This document shows, piece after piece, positions 39,813 to 49,120 of a DNA stretch of 64,000 nucleotides. The stretch covers positions 123,961 to 187,960 of the forward strand of contig NZ_MWLQ01000001.1 in NCBI RefSeq assembly GCF_010634855.1, in the 5' to 3' direction. Under the pieces are notes generated by a model. The model saw only the letters and a list, made by a program, of their open reading frames with translations, did not search any database and was not told the DNA's origin. A program made the translations under genes and the position numbers. Within the stretch, counting starts at the first letter, position 1, and the number at the start of each line of letters is the position of its first letter. The DNA comes from Microbacterium sp. B35-30. GTDB taxonomy: Bacteria > Actinomycetota > Actinomycetes > Actinomycetales > Microbacteriaceae.

Positions 39813-40870
39813 GCGATCACCGCCGCACGCGACTCGAGCGCGACCGGCCTGCCGAAGCTGGTCGGGTCGGCGGCGTGGAACCCGAGGTGACCGAGTCCCC
39901 GCGCGCGCTCGCGGATGGCGTCGACCTGGTCGAGCGTCGGATTGCCCAGCGAGAAGTGCCCGGAGTGCCCCGAGAGGGCGAGGATCGCGGTCTCGGCGAA
40001 GCAGGCGTACGAGCGGCCGTCCGGCAGGCCGATCTCGCCACCGGTGAGGCGCAGGCTCGGGATGGAGACGATTCCCCCGTCGACGACGAGCACGTCGGGC
40101 CGCGCAACCGCGAGCGCCGGCGACGTGTTCCGGGGCTGCGTGGCGTCGAGCACGATCGCGCCGGGCGCCAGGTGCTCGGGTCCGAGGAGCGTGTCGGCGG
40201 ACGCGGTCAGGAGCACCACGAGGTCGGCGTCGCCGACGGCGTCGATGCTCTGGGCGGTCGCGACGTCGACGTCGCCGGCGATGCTCGCGGCCAGTGCTTC
40301 GAGGCGGGGAGCGGTCCGCGCGATGAGCGTCAGGCGGGCGTCGGCGCAGTCGCGGGCGAGGAGCTTCGTCACCGCAGTGCCGACGCTGCCGGTCGCCCCG
40401 ACGACAGCCACGTGCGGCCGCGATGCCCGCGACGAGACGTGGGGGAGCAGCATCCGGATCTGGTCCTCCACGATCGCCGCGGTGAAGGCGTTGCCGTTCG
40501 TCACCGCGATGTCGGTGCGCTCGCGCAGCGTGATGCCGCCCGCGGTCACCGTCGCGGTCAGGGCGCCGAGGCCCACCACGTCGGCACCCAGCGCCGCTGC
40601 ACGATCCACCGCTCGGCTGACGCGGCGGCGGCCCTCTTCGACGTTCGACAGGAGGTGGCGCGCACCGAACGGCACCAGCACGACGTGGCCGACGCGCTCG
40701 CCGCCGATCTGCACGCTCGCCATCGTCACCGGGGCCAGCGGCAGGCGCCGCAGCGCGGTGTCGTAGACCCGCTCGGGAACGAGTCCCAGCGGTCGCCAGG
40801 CGCGCGCGAGGTCTTCGCGCAGGCGTGCGCGTGGGTGAACGGTGAACGCGAAGGTTCCGGTGCCCGACAT
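39809..40870 (-). CDS. Long-chain acyl-[ACP] reductase homologue (cyanobacterial AAR-like)
   Basis: The 353-residue protein lines up along its length with cyanobacterial acyl-ACP reductase (about 340 aa), which makes fatty aldehyde for alkane synthesis. Parallel blocks are ALGADVVGLGALTATV, VTNGNAFTAAIVEDQI, the NADPH motif VAVVGATGSVGTAVTKLLA, VLVVDGGIVSIP and the active-site block SYACFAETAILALSGHSGHFSLGN, with Cys290 at the position of the catalytic Cys (about 294). ATG 40870 has GGAAGGAG. It is first in an operon with an NDH-2-like flavoprotein; no aldehyde-deformylating oxygenase gene is in the window. Assignment rests on remembered family sequence. Confidence 0.75.
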   Translation of the reverse strand: MSGTGTFAFTVHPRARLREDLARAWRPLGLVPERVYDTALRRLPLAPVTMASVQIGGERVGHVVLVPFGARHLLSNVEEGRRRVSRAVDRAAALGADVVGLGALTATVTAGGITLRERTDIAVTNGNAFTAAIVEDQIRMLLPHVSSRASRPHVAVVGATGSVGTAVTKLLARDCADARLTLIARTAPRLEALAASIAGDVDVATAQSIDAVGDADLVVLLTASADTLLGPEHLAPGAIVLDATQPRNTSPALAVARPDVLVVDGGIVSIPSLRLTGGEIGLPDGRSYACFAETAILALSGHSGHFSLGNPTLDQVDAIRERARGLGHLGFHAADPTSFGRPVALESRAAVIA

Positions 40871-41034
40871 GGGTGCTCCTTCCGGCGCCGCCGAATGCGC
40901 GCCATGCGAGCAAGGAGTGGCCGGGGGCGGCGCTGATACGCCCTCGGCGAGGTGGAGACGGTGGGGGGCGCACCGGCGGGGGGGCCGAGGGTGGGCGCGG
41001 CCAGACGGTGGCTGCGGCCCGAAGCCCTTCGTCG

Positions 41035-42354
41035 TCAGGCGGGGACGGACATCCAGGCCGCGCCGCGGACGCGCCAGCCGAGCGTCGCCAGCCGCGCCAG
41101 CATGTAGACGCCGAAGAACGCGACCGCGAGCCAGGCCAGCCCGGCGGCGCCCACCGGCTGCAGCACGGCGACGAGCACCAGCGCCGGCAGGTACGGCACG
41201 AGGTTGAGGACGCCGGCGATCGCGAGGTACTTCGCGTCGCCCGCGCCGATGAGCACGCCGTCCAGCACGAACACGATGCCGCACACCGGCTGTGCGATCG
41301 CCAGCACGATGAGCGCGGGCTGCACCAGGGTCGCGATGCCGGGGTCGCCGGTGAACAGCAGGCCGATCACACCCGACAGTGCTCCGATCACCGCCCCCGT
41401 GATCACGCCGAACCACGTGCCCCACGCGACGGTGCGGCCGAGCACGCGGTGCACGAGGCCCCGGTCCTCGGCGCCGAGTCCCTTGCCGATGAGCGCCTGC
41501 GCGGCGATCGCCAGTGCGTCGAGCGCGAACGCCGCGGTCGAGAAGATCGTGAACGCCACCTGCCAGCCGGCGAGCTCGACCGTGCCGAGGCCGGTGGCCA
41601 CCGCGACCGTCGCGAGCAGCGCGATCCGCAGCGAGACCGTGCGCAGGAACAGCCAGCCGCCCGACCGCGCCGAGCCGCGCACGCCTTCGCGCTGGGGGCG
41701 GATGGATGCCTCGTGCCGCCGTGCGAGCCGCCCCACGACGAACGCGTACGCGGCGACCATGCCCCACTGCGCGACGACGGTGCCGACCGCCGACCCCGCG
41801 ATGCCCCACCCGAAGCCGTAGATGAACGCCCAGTTGAGGAGGGCGTTCGCGGCGAAGCCGAGCCCGGCGATCCACAGCGGCGTCACGGTGTCCTGCATGC
41901 CGCGGAGGAGGCCCGTCGCGGCGAACACGACCAGCATCGCGGGCAGCCCCCACATCGAGATGCCGAGGTAGATCTCGGCCTGCTGCGCGACCTCCGGTGT
42001 CGCGCCGAAGAGCCCGACGAGGAAGGGTGTCGCCACATAGCCGACGAGTGCCAGCACGGCACCGATGCCGAGGGCGAGCCAGATGCCGTCGATGCCGACC
42101 GACACCGCGCGCGAGGGGTCGCCCGCGCCGAAGCGCCGGGCGACGGCCGGCGTCGTCGAGTAGGCGAGGAACACCATCAGCCCGACGATCGTCTGCAGCA
42201 CCGCCGACGCGATGCCGAGGCCCGCGAGCGGCTCCACGCCGAGATGGCCGACCAGCGCCGAGTCGACGATGAGGAACAGCGGCTCGGCGACGAGGGCGCC
42301 GAGCGCCGGCACCGCGAGCCGCAGGATGTCGCGGTTCAGGGTGTCGGTCGTCAC
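41035..42354 (-). CDS. MATE family efflux transporter (DinF-like)
   Basis: The 439-residue protein has 12 helices in two similar bundles (about 1-215 and 235-439). The opening RDILRLAVPALGALVAEPLFLIVDSALVGHLG and IGKGLGAEDRGLVHRVLGRTV are characteristic of the DinF branch. It likely exports cationic drugs or metabolites by Na+ or H+ exchange. It is divergent from the M13 peptidase gene over 158 bp with no clear operator. Confidence 0.92.
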   Translation of the reverse strand: MTTDTLNRDILRLAVPALGALVAEPLFLIVDSALVGHLGVEPLAGLGIASAVLQTIVGLMVFLAYSTTPAVARRFGAGDPSRAVSVGIDGIWLALGIGAVLALVGYVATPFLVGLFGATPEVAQQAEIYLGISMWGLPAMLVVFAATGLLRGMQDTVTPLWIAGLGFAANALLNWAFIYGFGWGIAGSAVGTVVAQWGMVAAYAFVVGRLARRHEASIRPQREGVRGSARSGGWLFLRTVSLRIALLATVAVATGLGTVELAGWQVAFTIFSTAAFALDALAIAAQALIGKGLGAEDRGLVHRVLGRTVAWGTWFGVITGAVIGALSGVIGLLFTGDPGIATLVQPALIVLAIAQPVCGIVFVLDGVLIGAGDAKYLAIAGVLNLVPYLPALVLVAVLQPVGAAGLAWLAVAFFGVYMLARLATLGWRVRGAAWMSVPA

Positions 42355-42512
42355 CCTCAGAGCCTAGAAGGCGCAGCCGACGGCCGGCGCGCGCTCGGAC
42401 ACGAGGCTGCGGCATCCGTCGACATCACAATGCGGTCACGGGCGTCGAAGACGGCCGCACCAGGACGCCCGCACGAGGGATCGCCGGTCTCGGGGCGACT
42501 ACCCTGGAACGC

Positions 42513-44510
42513 ATGACCGACGCCCCACGCTCCGGTCTCGCGCTCGAGGAACTCAGCGCCGAGATCCGCCCTCAGGACGACCTCTTCCGCCACGTCAACG
42601 GCGCGTGGCTGGATCACACGGAGATCCCGGAGGACAAGGCGCGGTGGGGCTCGTTCCACCTCATCGCGGAGCAGGCCGAGAAGGACGTGCACGCGATCAT
42701 CGAGGAGTCGCAGCAGGCCGAGCCCGGCACGGAGGCGCGCAAGATCGGCGACCTCTACACGAGCTTCATGGACACCGAGCGGATCGAGCAGCAGGGTGCG
42801 GCACCCCTCGCGGACGTGCTGGCACGCGTCGAGGCGATCGCCGACATCCCCGGGTTCCTCCGCACAATCGGGGAGTTCGAGCGCGAGGGTATCGCGGCGC
42901 TCATCCACCTCTACATCGAGCCCGACCCGGGCAACCCGCAGCGGTATGTGCCGTTCTTCATCCAGGGCGGGCTGTCGCTTCCCGACGAGAGCTATTACCG
43001 TCTCGACAACTTCCAGGAGACCCGCATCGCGTTCCGGACGCACGTGCAGCGCATCCTGGAGCTCGCGGGCGTCGCCGAAGCCGAGGCATCCGCTGATCGC
43101 ATCGTGACGATCGAGACCGAGCTCGCCACGCACCACTGGGACAACGTCGCGAGCCGCGACGCCGTCAAGACCTACAACCTGAAGACCTGGGACGAGGTGC
43201 AGGCGCTCGTCGGCGTCGATCTCACGCCGTGGCGCGAGGGCGCCGCGCCCGAGCACGCCGACGCGTTCGCCGAGATCAACGTCTACCAGCCGAGCTTCTT
43301 CGAGGGTCTCGGCGCGCTGCTCGTCGAGGACCGCGTCGAGGACTGGAAGGCGTGGCTGCGGTTCGCGGTCGTCCACTCCGCGGCGCCGTTCCTGTCGGAC
43401 GAGTTCGTCGCCGAGAACTTCGGGTTCTACGGCACGCAGCTCACCGGCGTTCCCGTCAACCGCGAGCGCTGGAAGCGCGGCGTGAGCCTCACCGAGGCGG
43501 CGCTGGGTGAGGCGATCGGCCACGTCTACGTGGAGCGGCACTTCCCGCCGGCCTCGAAGGTCGCGATGGACGAGCTGGTCGCCAACCTCATCGAGGCGTA
43601 CCGCCAGTCGATCGCCGAGCTCGAGTGGATGACCGCCGAGACGCGCGAGCGCGCGCTCGCGAAGCTCGACTCCTTCACCCCGAAGATCGGGTATCCGGTG
43701 AAGTGGAAGGACTACTCGACCCTCGAGATCGACGCCGCGGATCTCGTCGGCAACGTCCGCCGCGCGCACGTGTGGGAGCACGACCGCCAGCTCGCCAAGA
43801 TCGGCCAGCCGATCGACCGCGACGAGTGGTTCATGACGCCGCAGACCGTCAACGCGTACTACAACCCGCTCATGAACGAGATCGTGTTCCCCGCGGCGAT
43901 CCTGCAGTACCCCTTCTTCGACGCCGAGCGCGACGCGGCAGCGAACTACGGCGGCATCGGCGCAGTCATCGGCCACGAGATCGGCCACGGCTTCGACGAC
44001 CAGGGCAGCCGCTTCGACGGCGACGGGCTGCTGCACGACTGGTGGACCGACGACGACCGCGCCGCCTTCGAGGAGCGCACCAAGAACCTCATCGCCCAGT
44101 ACGACGCGCTCGTGCCCCTGGGCGTGGAGGGCGAGCAGCTCGCCCCCGAGAACCACGTCAACGGCGCGCTCACGATCGGCGAGAACATCGGGGATCTGGG
44201 CGGTCTCGGCATCGCGATCAGGGCCTACGCCCTGTCGCTGGGCACAGACGTTGCCGGTGAGCCGGCCGAGGCACCCGAGATCGACGGGTTCACCGGCATC
44301 CAGCGCCTGCTCTTGAGTTGGGGGCAGATCTGGCAGCAGAAGGGGCGGGATGCCGAGACCATCCGCCTGCTGACGATCGACCCGCACTCGCCCAACGAGT
44401 TCCGGTGCAATCAGATCGTCCGCAACATCGACGCGTTCTACGATGCGTTCGGTGTGACGGAGTCGGATGCGCTCTGGCTCGACGAGGATCAACGCGTCAC
44501 CATCTGGTGA
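42513..44510 (+). CDS. pepO: M13 family metalloendopeptidase (neprilysin/PepO-like)
   Basis: The 665-residue enzyme has the zinc motif VIGHEIGHGFDDQG (His488, His492), third ligand Glu557 in ENIGDLGG, NAYYNPLMNEIVFPAAILQ, and a C-terminal CNQIVRNIDAFYDAF ... VTIW. No signal peptide is present, so this is a cytosolic oligopeptidase of the bacterial PepO type. It is full length for the family. Confidence 0.95.
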   Translation: MTDAPRSGLALEELSAEIRPQDDLFRHVNGAWLDHTEIPEDKARWGSFHLIAEQAEKDVHAIIEESQQAEPGTEARKIGDLYTSFMDTERIEQQGAAPLADVLARVEAIADIPGFLRTIGEFEREGIAALIHLYIEPDPGNPQRYVPFFIQGGLSLPDESYYRLDNFQETRIAFRTHVQRILELAGVAEAEASADRIVTIETELATHHWDNVASRDAVKTYNLKTWDEVQALVGVDLTPWREGAAPEHADAFAEINVYQPSFFEGLGALLVEDRVEDWKAWLRFAVVHSAAPFLSDEFVAENFGFYGTQLTGVPVNRERWKRGVSLTEAALGEAIGHVYVERHFPPASKVAMDELVANLIEAYRQSIAELEWMTAETRERALAKLDSFTPKIGYPVKWKDYSTLEIDAADLVGNVRRAHVWEHDRQLAKIGQPIDRDEWFMTPQTVNAYYNPLMNEIVFPAAILQYPFFDAERDAAANYGGIGAVIGHEIGHGFDDQGSRFDGDGLLHDWWTDDDRAAFEERTKNLIAQYDALVPLGVEGEQLAPENHVNGALTIGENIGDLGGLGIAIRAYALSLGTDVAGEPAEAPEIDGFTGIQRLLLSWGQIWQQKGRDAETIRLLTIDPHSPNEFRCNQIVRNIDAFYDAFGVTESDALWLDEDQRVTIW

Positions 44511-44568
44511 CGTGCGGGCCGCGTGCGGCCCGTTCACCCCGCACCACCAACAATTGGAGGGAAACTCC

Positions 44569-45486
44569 GTGGGCATCGAGCCCAGAAAGGATGCCGAGTC
44601 GCTGCGGGGGGCGCGACGGAGCACAGGTCGGCGGCTGCCGAAGAGGGCTGCCGCCGGTCGTCGTTCGTTCACGTCGACGCTGAAGGCGCTCGACGACCTC
44701 GCGGAGTCGGGGGCCAAGATCTCGGTGCGCATCACCGATCTCGACCGCGGCACCGCGGTGCTGTCGGGCGACGACTTCGTCACGCTGCCGGTCGCGGGCC
44801 TCGGCGTGGTGCCGCTGCTCATCGAAGTGGCGGCCGCCTTCGAGGCGGGGCGGCTCGAGCCGCTCGAGATCATCGACCGCGCGCACCTCGAGCCGGTCGG
44901 CGTCGGCGGCGTGTGGCAGCACCTGAAGGCGCCCGCCCTGCCCCTGTCAGACCTCGCGGTGCTCACCGCGTCGACCGGCGACGCGATGGCGGCCAACGCG
45001 CTGCTCAAGCGCGTAGGCCTCCCCGCCGTGCGGGCCCGCATCGAAGACCTGGGTCTGTCGCGCTCGGCATTGCTCGATCGGTTCCGCGACGAGCGCGGCC
45101 CCGACGACGCCCCGCACTTCGCCCTGGGCTCGGCCCGCGAACTCGCCGGGGTGTTCGCCGCCCTGGTCAACTCGCAGGTCGTCTCGCCGAGCGTGAGCGC
45201 CCAGGTGGCCGAGTGGTTGAGCCTCAACCACGACCTGTCGCTCGTGGCATCCGCCACCGGCCTCGACCCGTTCTCGCACGAGAACGACGAGCACGGGCTG
45301 CTCTTCATCAACAAGACGGGCCGGGATGCCGGCATCCGCGTCGAAGCCGGGGTGCTGGCCGGTCCTCGTGCCGGTGTGTCATACGCGCTCATCGTCTGCT
45401 TCGACGACCTGTCGATCTCGCATCGCCTGCGCGTCCACGATGCTTTCCGCATCCTCGGCACGGACCTCATGGAGTACGTGTTCTGA
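44569..45486 (+). CDS. Beta-lactamase-fold protein lacking the catalytic serine and lysine
   Basis: The 305-residue protein aligns with class A beta-lactamase-like serine hydrolases: helix 2 region TLPVAGLGVVPLLIEVAAAFEAGRLE, LTASTGDAMAANALLKRVG, and FINKTGRDAGIRVEAGVL (KTG box). The SxxK motif that should precede the helix is replaced by small hydrophobic residues (AGLGVV), and SDN reads TGDAM. Only KTG survives. There is no signal peptide; a basic leader precedes the fold. GTG 44569 has GGAGG. It is probably a non-catalytic or binding protein. Confidence 0.78.
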   Translation: MGIEPRKDAESLRGARRSTGRRLPKRAAAGRRSFTSTLKALDDLAESGAKISVRITDLDRGTAVLSGDDFVTLPVAGLGVVPLLIEVAAAFEAGRLEPLEIIDRAHLEPVGVGGVWQHLKAPALPLSDLAVLTASTGDAMAANALLKRVGLPAVRARIEDLGLSRSALLDRFRDERGPDDAPHFALGSARELAGVFAALVNSQVVSPSVSAQVAEWLSLNHDLSLVASATGLDPFSHENDEHGLLFINKTGRDAGIRVEAGVLAGPRAGVSYALIVCFDDLSISHRLRVHDAFRILGTDLMEYVF

Positions 45487-45521
45487 CGCGGGCGGCGTTC
45501 TGTGACGCGGGGATTCCCCCG

Positions 45522-45608
45522 GTGCGGAAACACGGGCCGGTGACGCGACACGCCGCGGCGCGGCATCCGTCATCGGCGTGTCTGGGTGACCGGCCCGGCT
45601 TTTCGCAC
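45522..45608. terminator. Imperfect long inverted repeat after the beta-lactamase-like gene
   Basis: About 20-bp arms (45522-45541; 45589-45608), GTGCGGAAA.../...TTTTCGCAC with a few mismatches, surround a GC-rich loop, 36 bp past the stop. Confidence 0.5.
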
Positions 45609-45665
45609 ACCCCGGACGGCGTTCTGTGACAGCGCGAGTACCTATGGGGGGAGGCATCGGCTACC

Positions 45666-46787
45666 GTGGGAAGGGTGTCAACACCGCCGTTCCGCGCCGA
45701 CATCGTCGGCAGCTTCCTCCGTCCCACCGACCTCGCTGAGGCGCGCCGCCGCTTCGCGTCCGGCCAGATCGACGCAGACGCGCTGCGCATCGCGGAGGAG
45801 ACCGCGATCGCCGAGCTCGTCGTACGCGAGGCCGACGCCGGCCTGAAGCTCGCGACCGACGGCGAGTTCCGCCGCTCGTGGTGGCACTTCGACTTCTTCG
45901 GCCTGCTGGACGGCGTGGAGGTGGTCGAGCTCGATCACGGCATCCAGTTCCAGGGCGTGCAGACCCGCCCGCGCGGCCTGGAGATCAGCGGCAAGATCGG
46001 GTTCAGCGACACCCACCCGTTCCTCGACCACTTCCGCTCGCTCAAGAGCCTGCTCGAGCGCACGACCGGCGCGGTGCCCAAGTTCAGCATCCCGGCGCCG
46101 ACGGTGCTCGACTTCCGGCTGGAGCCGGGACATATCGACGGCTCGGCGTACGACGGACGCGACGACATCGTCGACGACCTCGTCCAGGCCTACCGCGACG
46201 CCGTGGCCGCCTTCTACGACGCCGGCGCCCGGTATCTGCAGTTCGACGACACCGCCTGGGCCTATCTCTGCTCGGACGTCGAGCTCGAGAAGGCGCGGGA
46301 GCGCGGCATCCGCACCGACGGCATCGCCGAGCGGTACGCGGGCATCCTCAACCGCATCCTCGACGGCAAGCCCGACGACCTCGTCGTCACGACGCACGTG
46401 TGCCGCGGCAACTTCCGCTCGACGTGGATCTCGTCGGGCGGCTACGAGCCGGTCGCCGAGCAGCTGCTCGGAAACACCGCGTACGACGGCTACTTCCTCG
46501 AGTACGACAGCGAGCGCGCCGGTGGCTTCGAGCCGCTGCGCTTCCTGCCCGAAGGTGACAAGACGGTCGTGCTCGGGCTGATCACGTCCAAGAGCGGTGA
46601 GCTGGAAGATGTGGATGCCGTCAAGAAGCGCATCGACGAGGCATCCGCGTTCGCCCCGCTCGAGCAGCTCGCGCTGAGCCCGCAGTGCGGCTTCGCCTCC
46701 ACCGAGGAGGGCAACGTCCTGACGGAGGACGAGCAGTGGGCCAAGGTGCGCGAGGTCGTCGACATCGCCGCCGACGTCTGGCGCTGA
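45666..46787 (+). CDS. Cobalamin-independent methionine synthase-like protein (MetE C-terminal domain only)
   Basis: The 373-residue protein matches the catalytic barrel of MetE, lacking the N-terminal half: FRADIVGSFLRP opens, LQFDDTAWAYL, and zinc-ligand regions TTHVCRGNF (His, Cys) and SPQCGFAS (Cys) are present, with a Glu in YFLEYD between. Such short forms are YxjG/YitJ-like methyltransferases with various methyl donors. GTG 45666 is chosen for its spacing from GGGGGAGG; GTG 45675 is an alternative. Its methyl donor is unknown; the O-demethylases at 52.9 and 59.0 kb would produce methyl-THF, but a link is only speculation. Confidence 0.87.
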   Translation: MGRVSTPPFRADIVGSFLRPTDLAEARRRFASGQIDADALRIAEETAIAELVVREADAGLKLATDGEFRRSWWHFDFFGLLDGVEVVELDHGIQFQGVQTRPRGLEISGKIGFSDTHPFLDHFRSLKSLLERTTGAVPKFSIPAPTVLDFRLEPGHIDGSAYDGRDDIVDDLVQAYRDAVAAFYDAGARYLQFDDTAWAYLCSDVELEKARERGIRTDGIAERYAGILNRILDGKPDDLVVTTHVCRGNFRSTWISSGGYEPVAEQLLGNTAYDGYFLEYDSERAGGFEPLRFLPEGDKTVVLGLITSKSGELEDVDAVKKRIDEASAFAPLEQLALSPQCGFASTEEGNVLTEDEQWAKVREVVDIAADVWR

Positions 46788-46795
46788 CCCGGGCA

Positions 46796-46879
46796 CGTTT
46801 CGTCTCGGTCGCTGGCGCTCCCTCGCTCAACGACCGAGCCTTTCTCCCGGTCGTTGAGCGAGCGAAGCGAGACGAAACG
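46796..46879. repeat. Dispersed hairpin repeat between convergent genes
   Basis: CGTTTCGTCTCGGTCGCTGG (46796-46815) and GAGCGAGCGAAGCGAGACGA at the right end are inverted, giving a long stem with a CTTTCTCC-containing middle. It sits between the convergent MetE-like and ABC permease genes, probably ending both transcripts. Confidence 0.85.
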
Positions 46880-46898
46880 CGTCAAACGACGGACGGGG

Positions 46899-47690
46899 TC
46901 AGCGCAGATCCCGGCGCAGCGGGGCGAGGAGCGCCGCGCCGGCCGCGAGCAGCGCGTAGGCGACGAGGATCGCCGCCCCCATGACCGGTGAGGCGAGCGG
47001 TGCCGCGGTGAGTGCGGTCTGCTCGGCGATCGCGTCGGTGAGGAACGTGAAGCGCGTGAGCGATGCGGTGGCGCCGCCCGGTAGGAACGGGTACAGCGCG
47101 TTGACGCCGGGGATCAGCATGAGGACGTGCTCGAGGAAGTAGAAGTATCCGAGCACGATCCCGATCGCGAGGAGCTGGTGGCGGGCGAGCGCGCCGATGC
47201 CGACTCCCAGCACCATATAGACGGTGGATGCCACGGCGAGCTGCCCGAGCATGACCACGAGCTGCTCGGCGCTGAGGCCGAGAGTCACGCCGCGCAGGGC
47301 GGCAGCGCCGATCAGCGTCACCCCCGCCGTGACCGAGGCGACGACGCCGTAGAGAAGTCCGAGCACCGTGTACACCGCGAGCTTCGCTCCCAGGACCCGA
47401 CCGCGTCGCGGGACGGCGAGGAAGGTGGTGCCGATCGTGTGGTGGCGGTACTCACCGGTGATCGCGACGGTGCCGATGAGAGCCGGGATGAAGAGCAGCA
47501 GGGCACCGAGACCGACGACCAGGCCGGCGCCCGGGGTCGTGTCGATGCCGGGCATGGGCGTCGTCGAGTTCTCTGGTCCGATCAGGGCCAGGAGTCCCGT
47601 GATGCTGCCGGCGCAGACGGCGGCCAGGAGCGTCCATAGCGGGAGCCGGGTCGCGAGGAGGCGGATGAGCTCGCCGTGGATCGCGTTCAT
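46899..47690 (-). CDS. ABC-2 type transporter permease
   Basis: The 263-residue protein has six membrane segments and TVAITGEYRHHTIGTTFLAVPRRGRVLGAKL, typical of permeases of antibiotic/bacteriocin immunity-type exporters. ATG 47690 overlaps the ATPase stop (ATGA). It forms an exporter with the ATPase upstream. Confidence 0.87.
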   Translation of the reverse strand: MNAIHGELIRLLATRLPLWTLLAAVCAGSITGLLALIGPENSTTPMPGIDTTPGAGLVVGLGALLLFIPALIGTVAITGEYRHHTIGTTFLAVPRRGRVLGAKLAVYTVLGLLYGVVASVTAGVTLIGAAALRGVTLGLSAEQLVVMLGQLAVASTVYMVLGVGIGALARHQLLAIGIVLGYFYFLEHVLMLIPGVNALYPFLPGGATASLTRFTFLTDAIAEQTALTAAPLASPVMGAAILVAYALLAAGAALLAPLRRDLR

Positions 47691-48406
47691 CGCTGCGCAC
47701 CTTCCTGCGTGAGATGAAGGAATGCCTCTTCGAGGGAGGGCCGGGTGGTGAGGACGTCGGCGAGCGGACCCGTCCAGGTGATCCGACCCCGGTCGATGAG
47801 TACGACGTCGTCGATACTGTGCTCGAGGTCGTTCAGAAGGTGGCTCGAGATCAGGACCGCACCGCCATCGGCTGCGAACTGTCGCAGGAACCCGCGCAGC
47901 CAAACGACGCCCGCGGGGTCGAGGCCGTTGGACGGCTCGTCCAGCACCAGGATCCGCGGCTCGCCGAGCAGTGCCGTCGCGAGCGACAGCCGCTGTCGCA
48001 TGCCGGTGGAGAAGGTGCCGATCCGGCGACCGGCGAAGCCCTCCGCGCCGACGGCGGCCAGCGCCGCGTCGACGCGCTCGCTCGGCAGGCCCGCGAGAGC
48101 ACCCATCGTGCGCAGATGCGCGGAGGCGGTCATCCCGGGGTGAGCGCACGCGATGTCGAGCACCGCTCCGACGGCGCGGACGGGGGTGGCGAGGTCGCGA
48201 TACCGCTGCCCGTCGATGAGGGCGGTTCCGGCATCCGGGTGGATCAGGCCGAGCAGCATCCGCAGCGTCGTGGACTTTCCCGCCCCGTTCGGCCCGAGGA
48301 AGCCGGTCACGCGCCCCGCGCGAACCGTGAAGGTCACATCGGTCACCGCGTGGACAGTGCCGAATTGCTTGCTGAGGCCCGTCACCTCGATCGCTGCGCG
48401 CGTCAT
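47687..48406 (-). CDS. ABC transporter ATP-binding protein
   Basis: The 239-residue ATPase has Walker A FLGPNGAGKSTTLRML, signature TFSTGMRQRLSLATALL (STGM for SGGQ, the BcrA/DrrA-like form), Walker B ILVLDEP and H-loop SSHLL. MTRAAIEVTGLSKQFG at 48406 is the likely start. It is divergent from a helix-turn-helix regulator with two palindromes between. Confidence 0.92.
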   Translation of the reverse strand: MTRAAIEVTGLSKQFGTVHAVTDVTFTVRAGRVTGFLGPNGAGKSTTLRMLLGLIHPDAGTALIDGQRYRDLATPVRAVGAVLDIACAHPGMTASAHLRTMGALAGLPSERVDAALAAVGAEGFAGRRIGTFSTGMRQRLSLATALLGEPRILVLDEPSNGLDPAGVVWLRGFLRQFAADGGAVLISSHLLNDLEHSIDDVVLIDRGRITWTGPLADVLTTRPSLEEAFLHLTQEGAQR

Positions 48407-48471
48407 GGCGACACCTCGCACTCGGTTCGAACTGGATCCATCAGCATCGTCATCCTCGTACCCCCGTTCGG

Positions 48472-48512
48472 TAGAATCGTTCTAACGAAGAGAACATTAT
48501 CATGCTGATAAT
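48472..48512. promoter_or_regulatory. Two palindromes between ABC operon and regulator
   Basis: TAGAA-TCG-TTCTA (48472-48484) and ATTATCA-TGC-TGATAAT (48496-48512) lie in the 123-bp divergent gap and are strikingly AT-rich. Either could be the site of the adjacent regulator. Confidence 0.65.
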
Positions 48513-48529
48513 AATGGGATGGAGCCCGA

Positions 48530-49078
48530 GTGAACGACTCCTCGATCGCCGACGTCGTGATGCATCCGGTGCGTCTGCGGATCATCCAGCAGCTCGGCGG
48601 ACGCAACGTCACCACGGCACAGCTGCGCGCCGCGCTGCCGGATGTCACGCAGGCGACGCTGTACCGGCATGTCGCGACGCTCGTCGATGCCGGCATCCTG
48701 TCGATCGTCGAGGAGCGCAGGGTGCGCGGGGCAGTGGAGCGCACGCTGGCGCTGGGCGACCGAATGGCTCACGTAGACCAGGCCGAGCTGCGCGCCATGA
48801 GCGATGCCCAGCTGCGCTCGGCGTTCCTCGCCTTCCTGGGTGACCTGTCGGCGGACTTCGACCGGTTCGTCGACAGCGAGGATGAGATACTGCGCGACTT
48901 CGTCGGCTTCGGACGCGTTCCGCTGTATGTCGATGCCGCCGGCCTCGCTGCCATCCAGGCCGGGCTCTCGGAACTCCTCGCGCCCTACCTGTCGGAGACC
49001 CGCGACGCAGGCCGGCGCCGGGTCAGCTTGGCGACGGTGCTCGTCCCGGAGCCCCAGGCGCACTCGTCGGCCGACTGA
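48530..49078 (+). CDS. ArsR-like winged-helix regulator
   Basis: The 182-residue protein has a winged helix at about 8-75 (HPVRLRIIQQLGGRNVTTAQLRAALPDVTQATLYRHVATLVDAGIL) and an about 100-residue helical C-terminal domain. Similar helix_turn_helix_20-type proteins control drug-exporting ABC operons. GTG 48530 is close to the ATTATCA palindrome. It is divergent from the ABC-2 operon, its likely target. Confidence 0.85.
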   Translation: MNDSSIADVVMHPVRLRIIQQLGGRNVTTAQLRAALPDVTQATLYRHVATLVDAGILSIVEERRVRGAVERTLALGDRMAHVDQAELRAMSDAQLRSAFLAFLGDLSADFDRFVDSEDEILRDFVGFGRVPLYVDAAGLAAIQAGLSELLAPYLSETRDAGRRRVSLATVLVPEPQAHSSAD

Positions 49079-49120
49079 CTCATCCGCCCGCGGCGGGCCA
49101 GCGGGTGAGAGCCCGTGCTC

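Noticed and set aside
42357..45566. 1069-codon minus-strand open frame
   Set aside because: It covers the M13 peptidase and beta-lactamase-like genes on the opposite strand. Those have intact motifs, and the antisense frame has none.
45666..46787. MetE-like protein as methyl acceptor system for the O-demethylases
   Set aside because: It is 7 kb away, separated by unrelated genes, and no shared regulatory motif was found; kept only as speculation.
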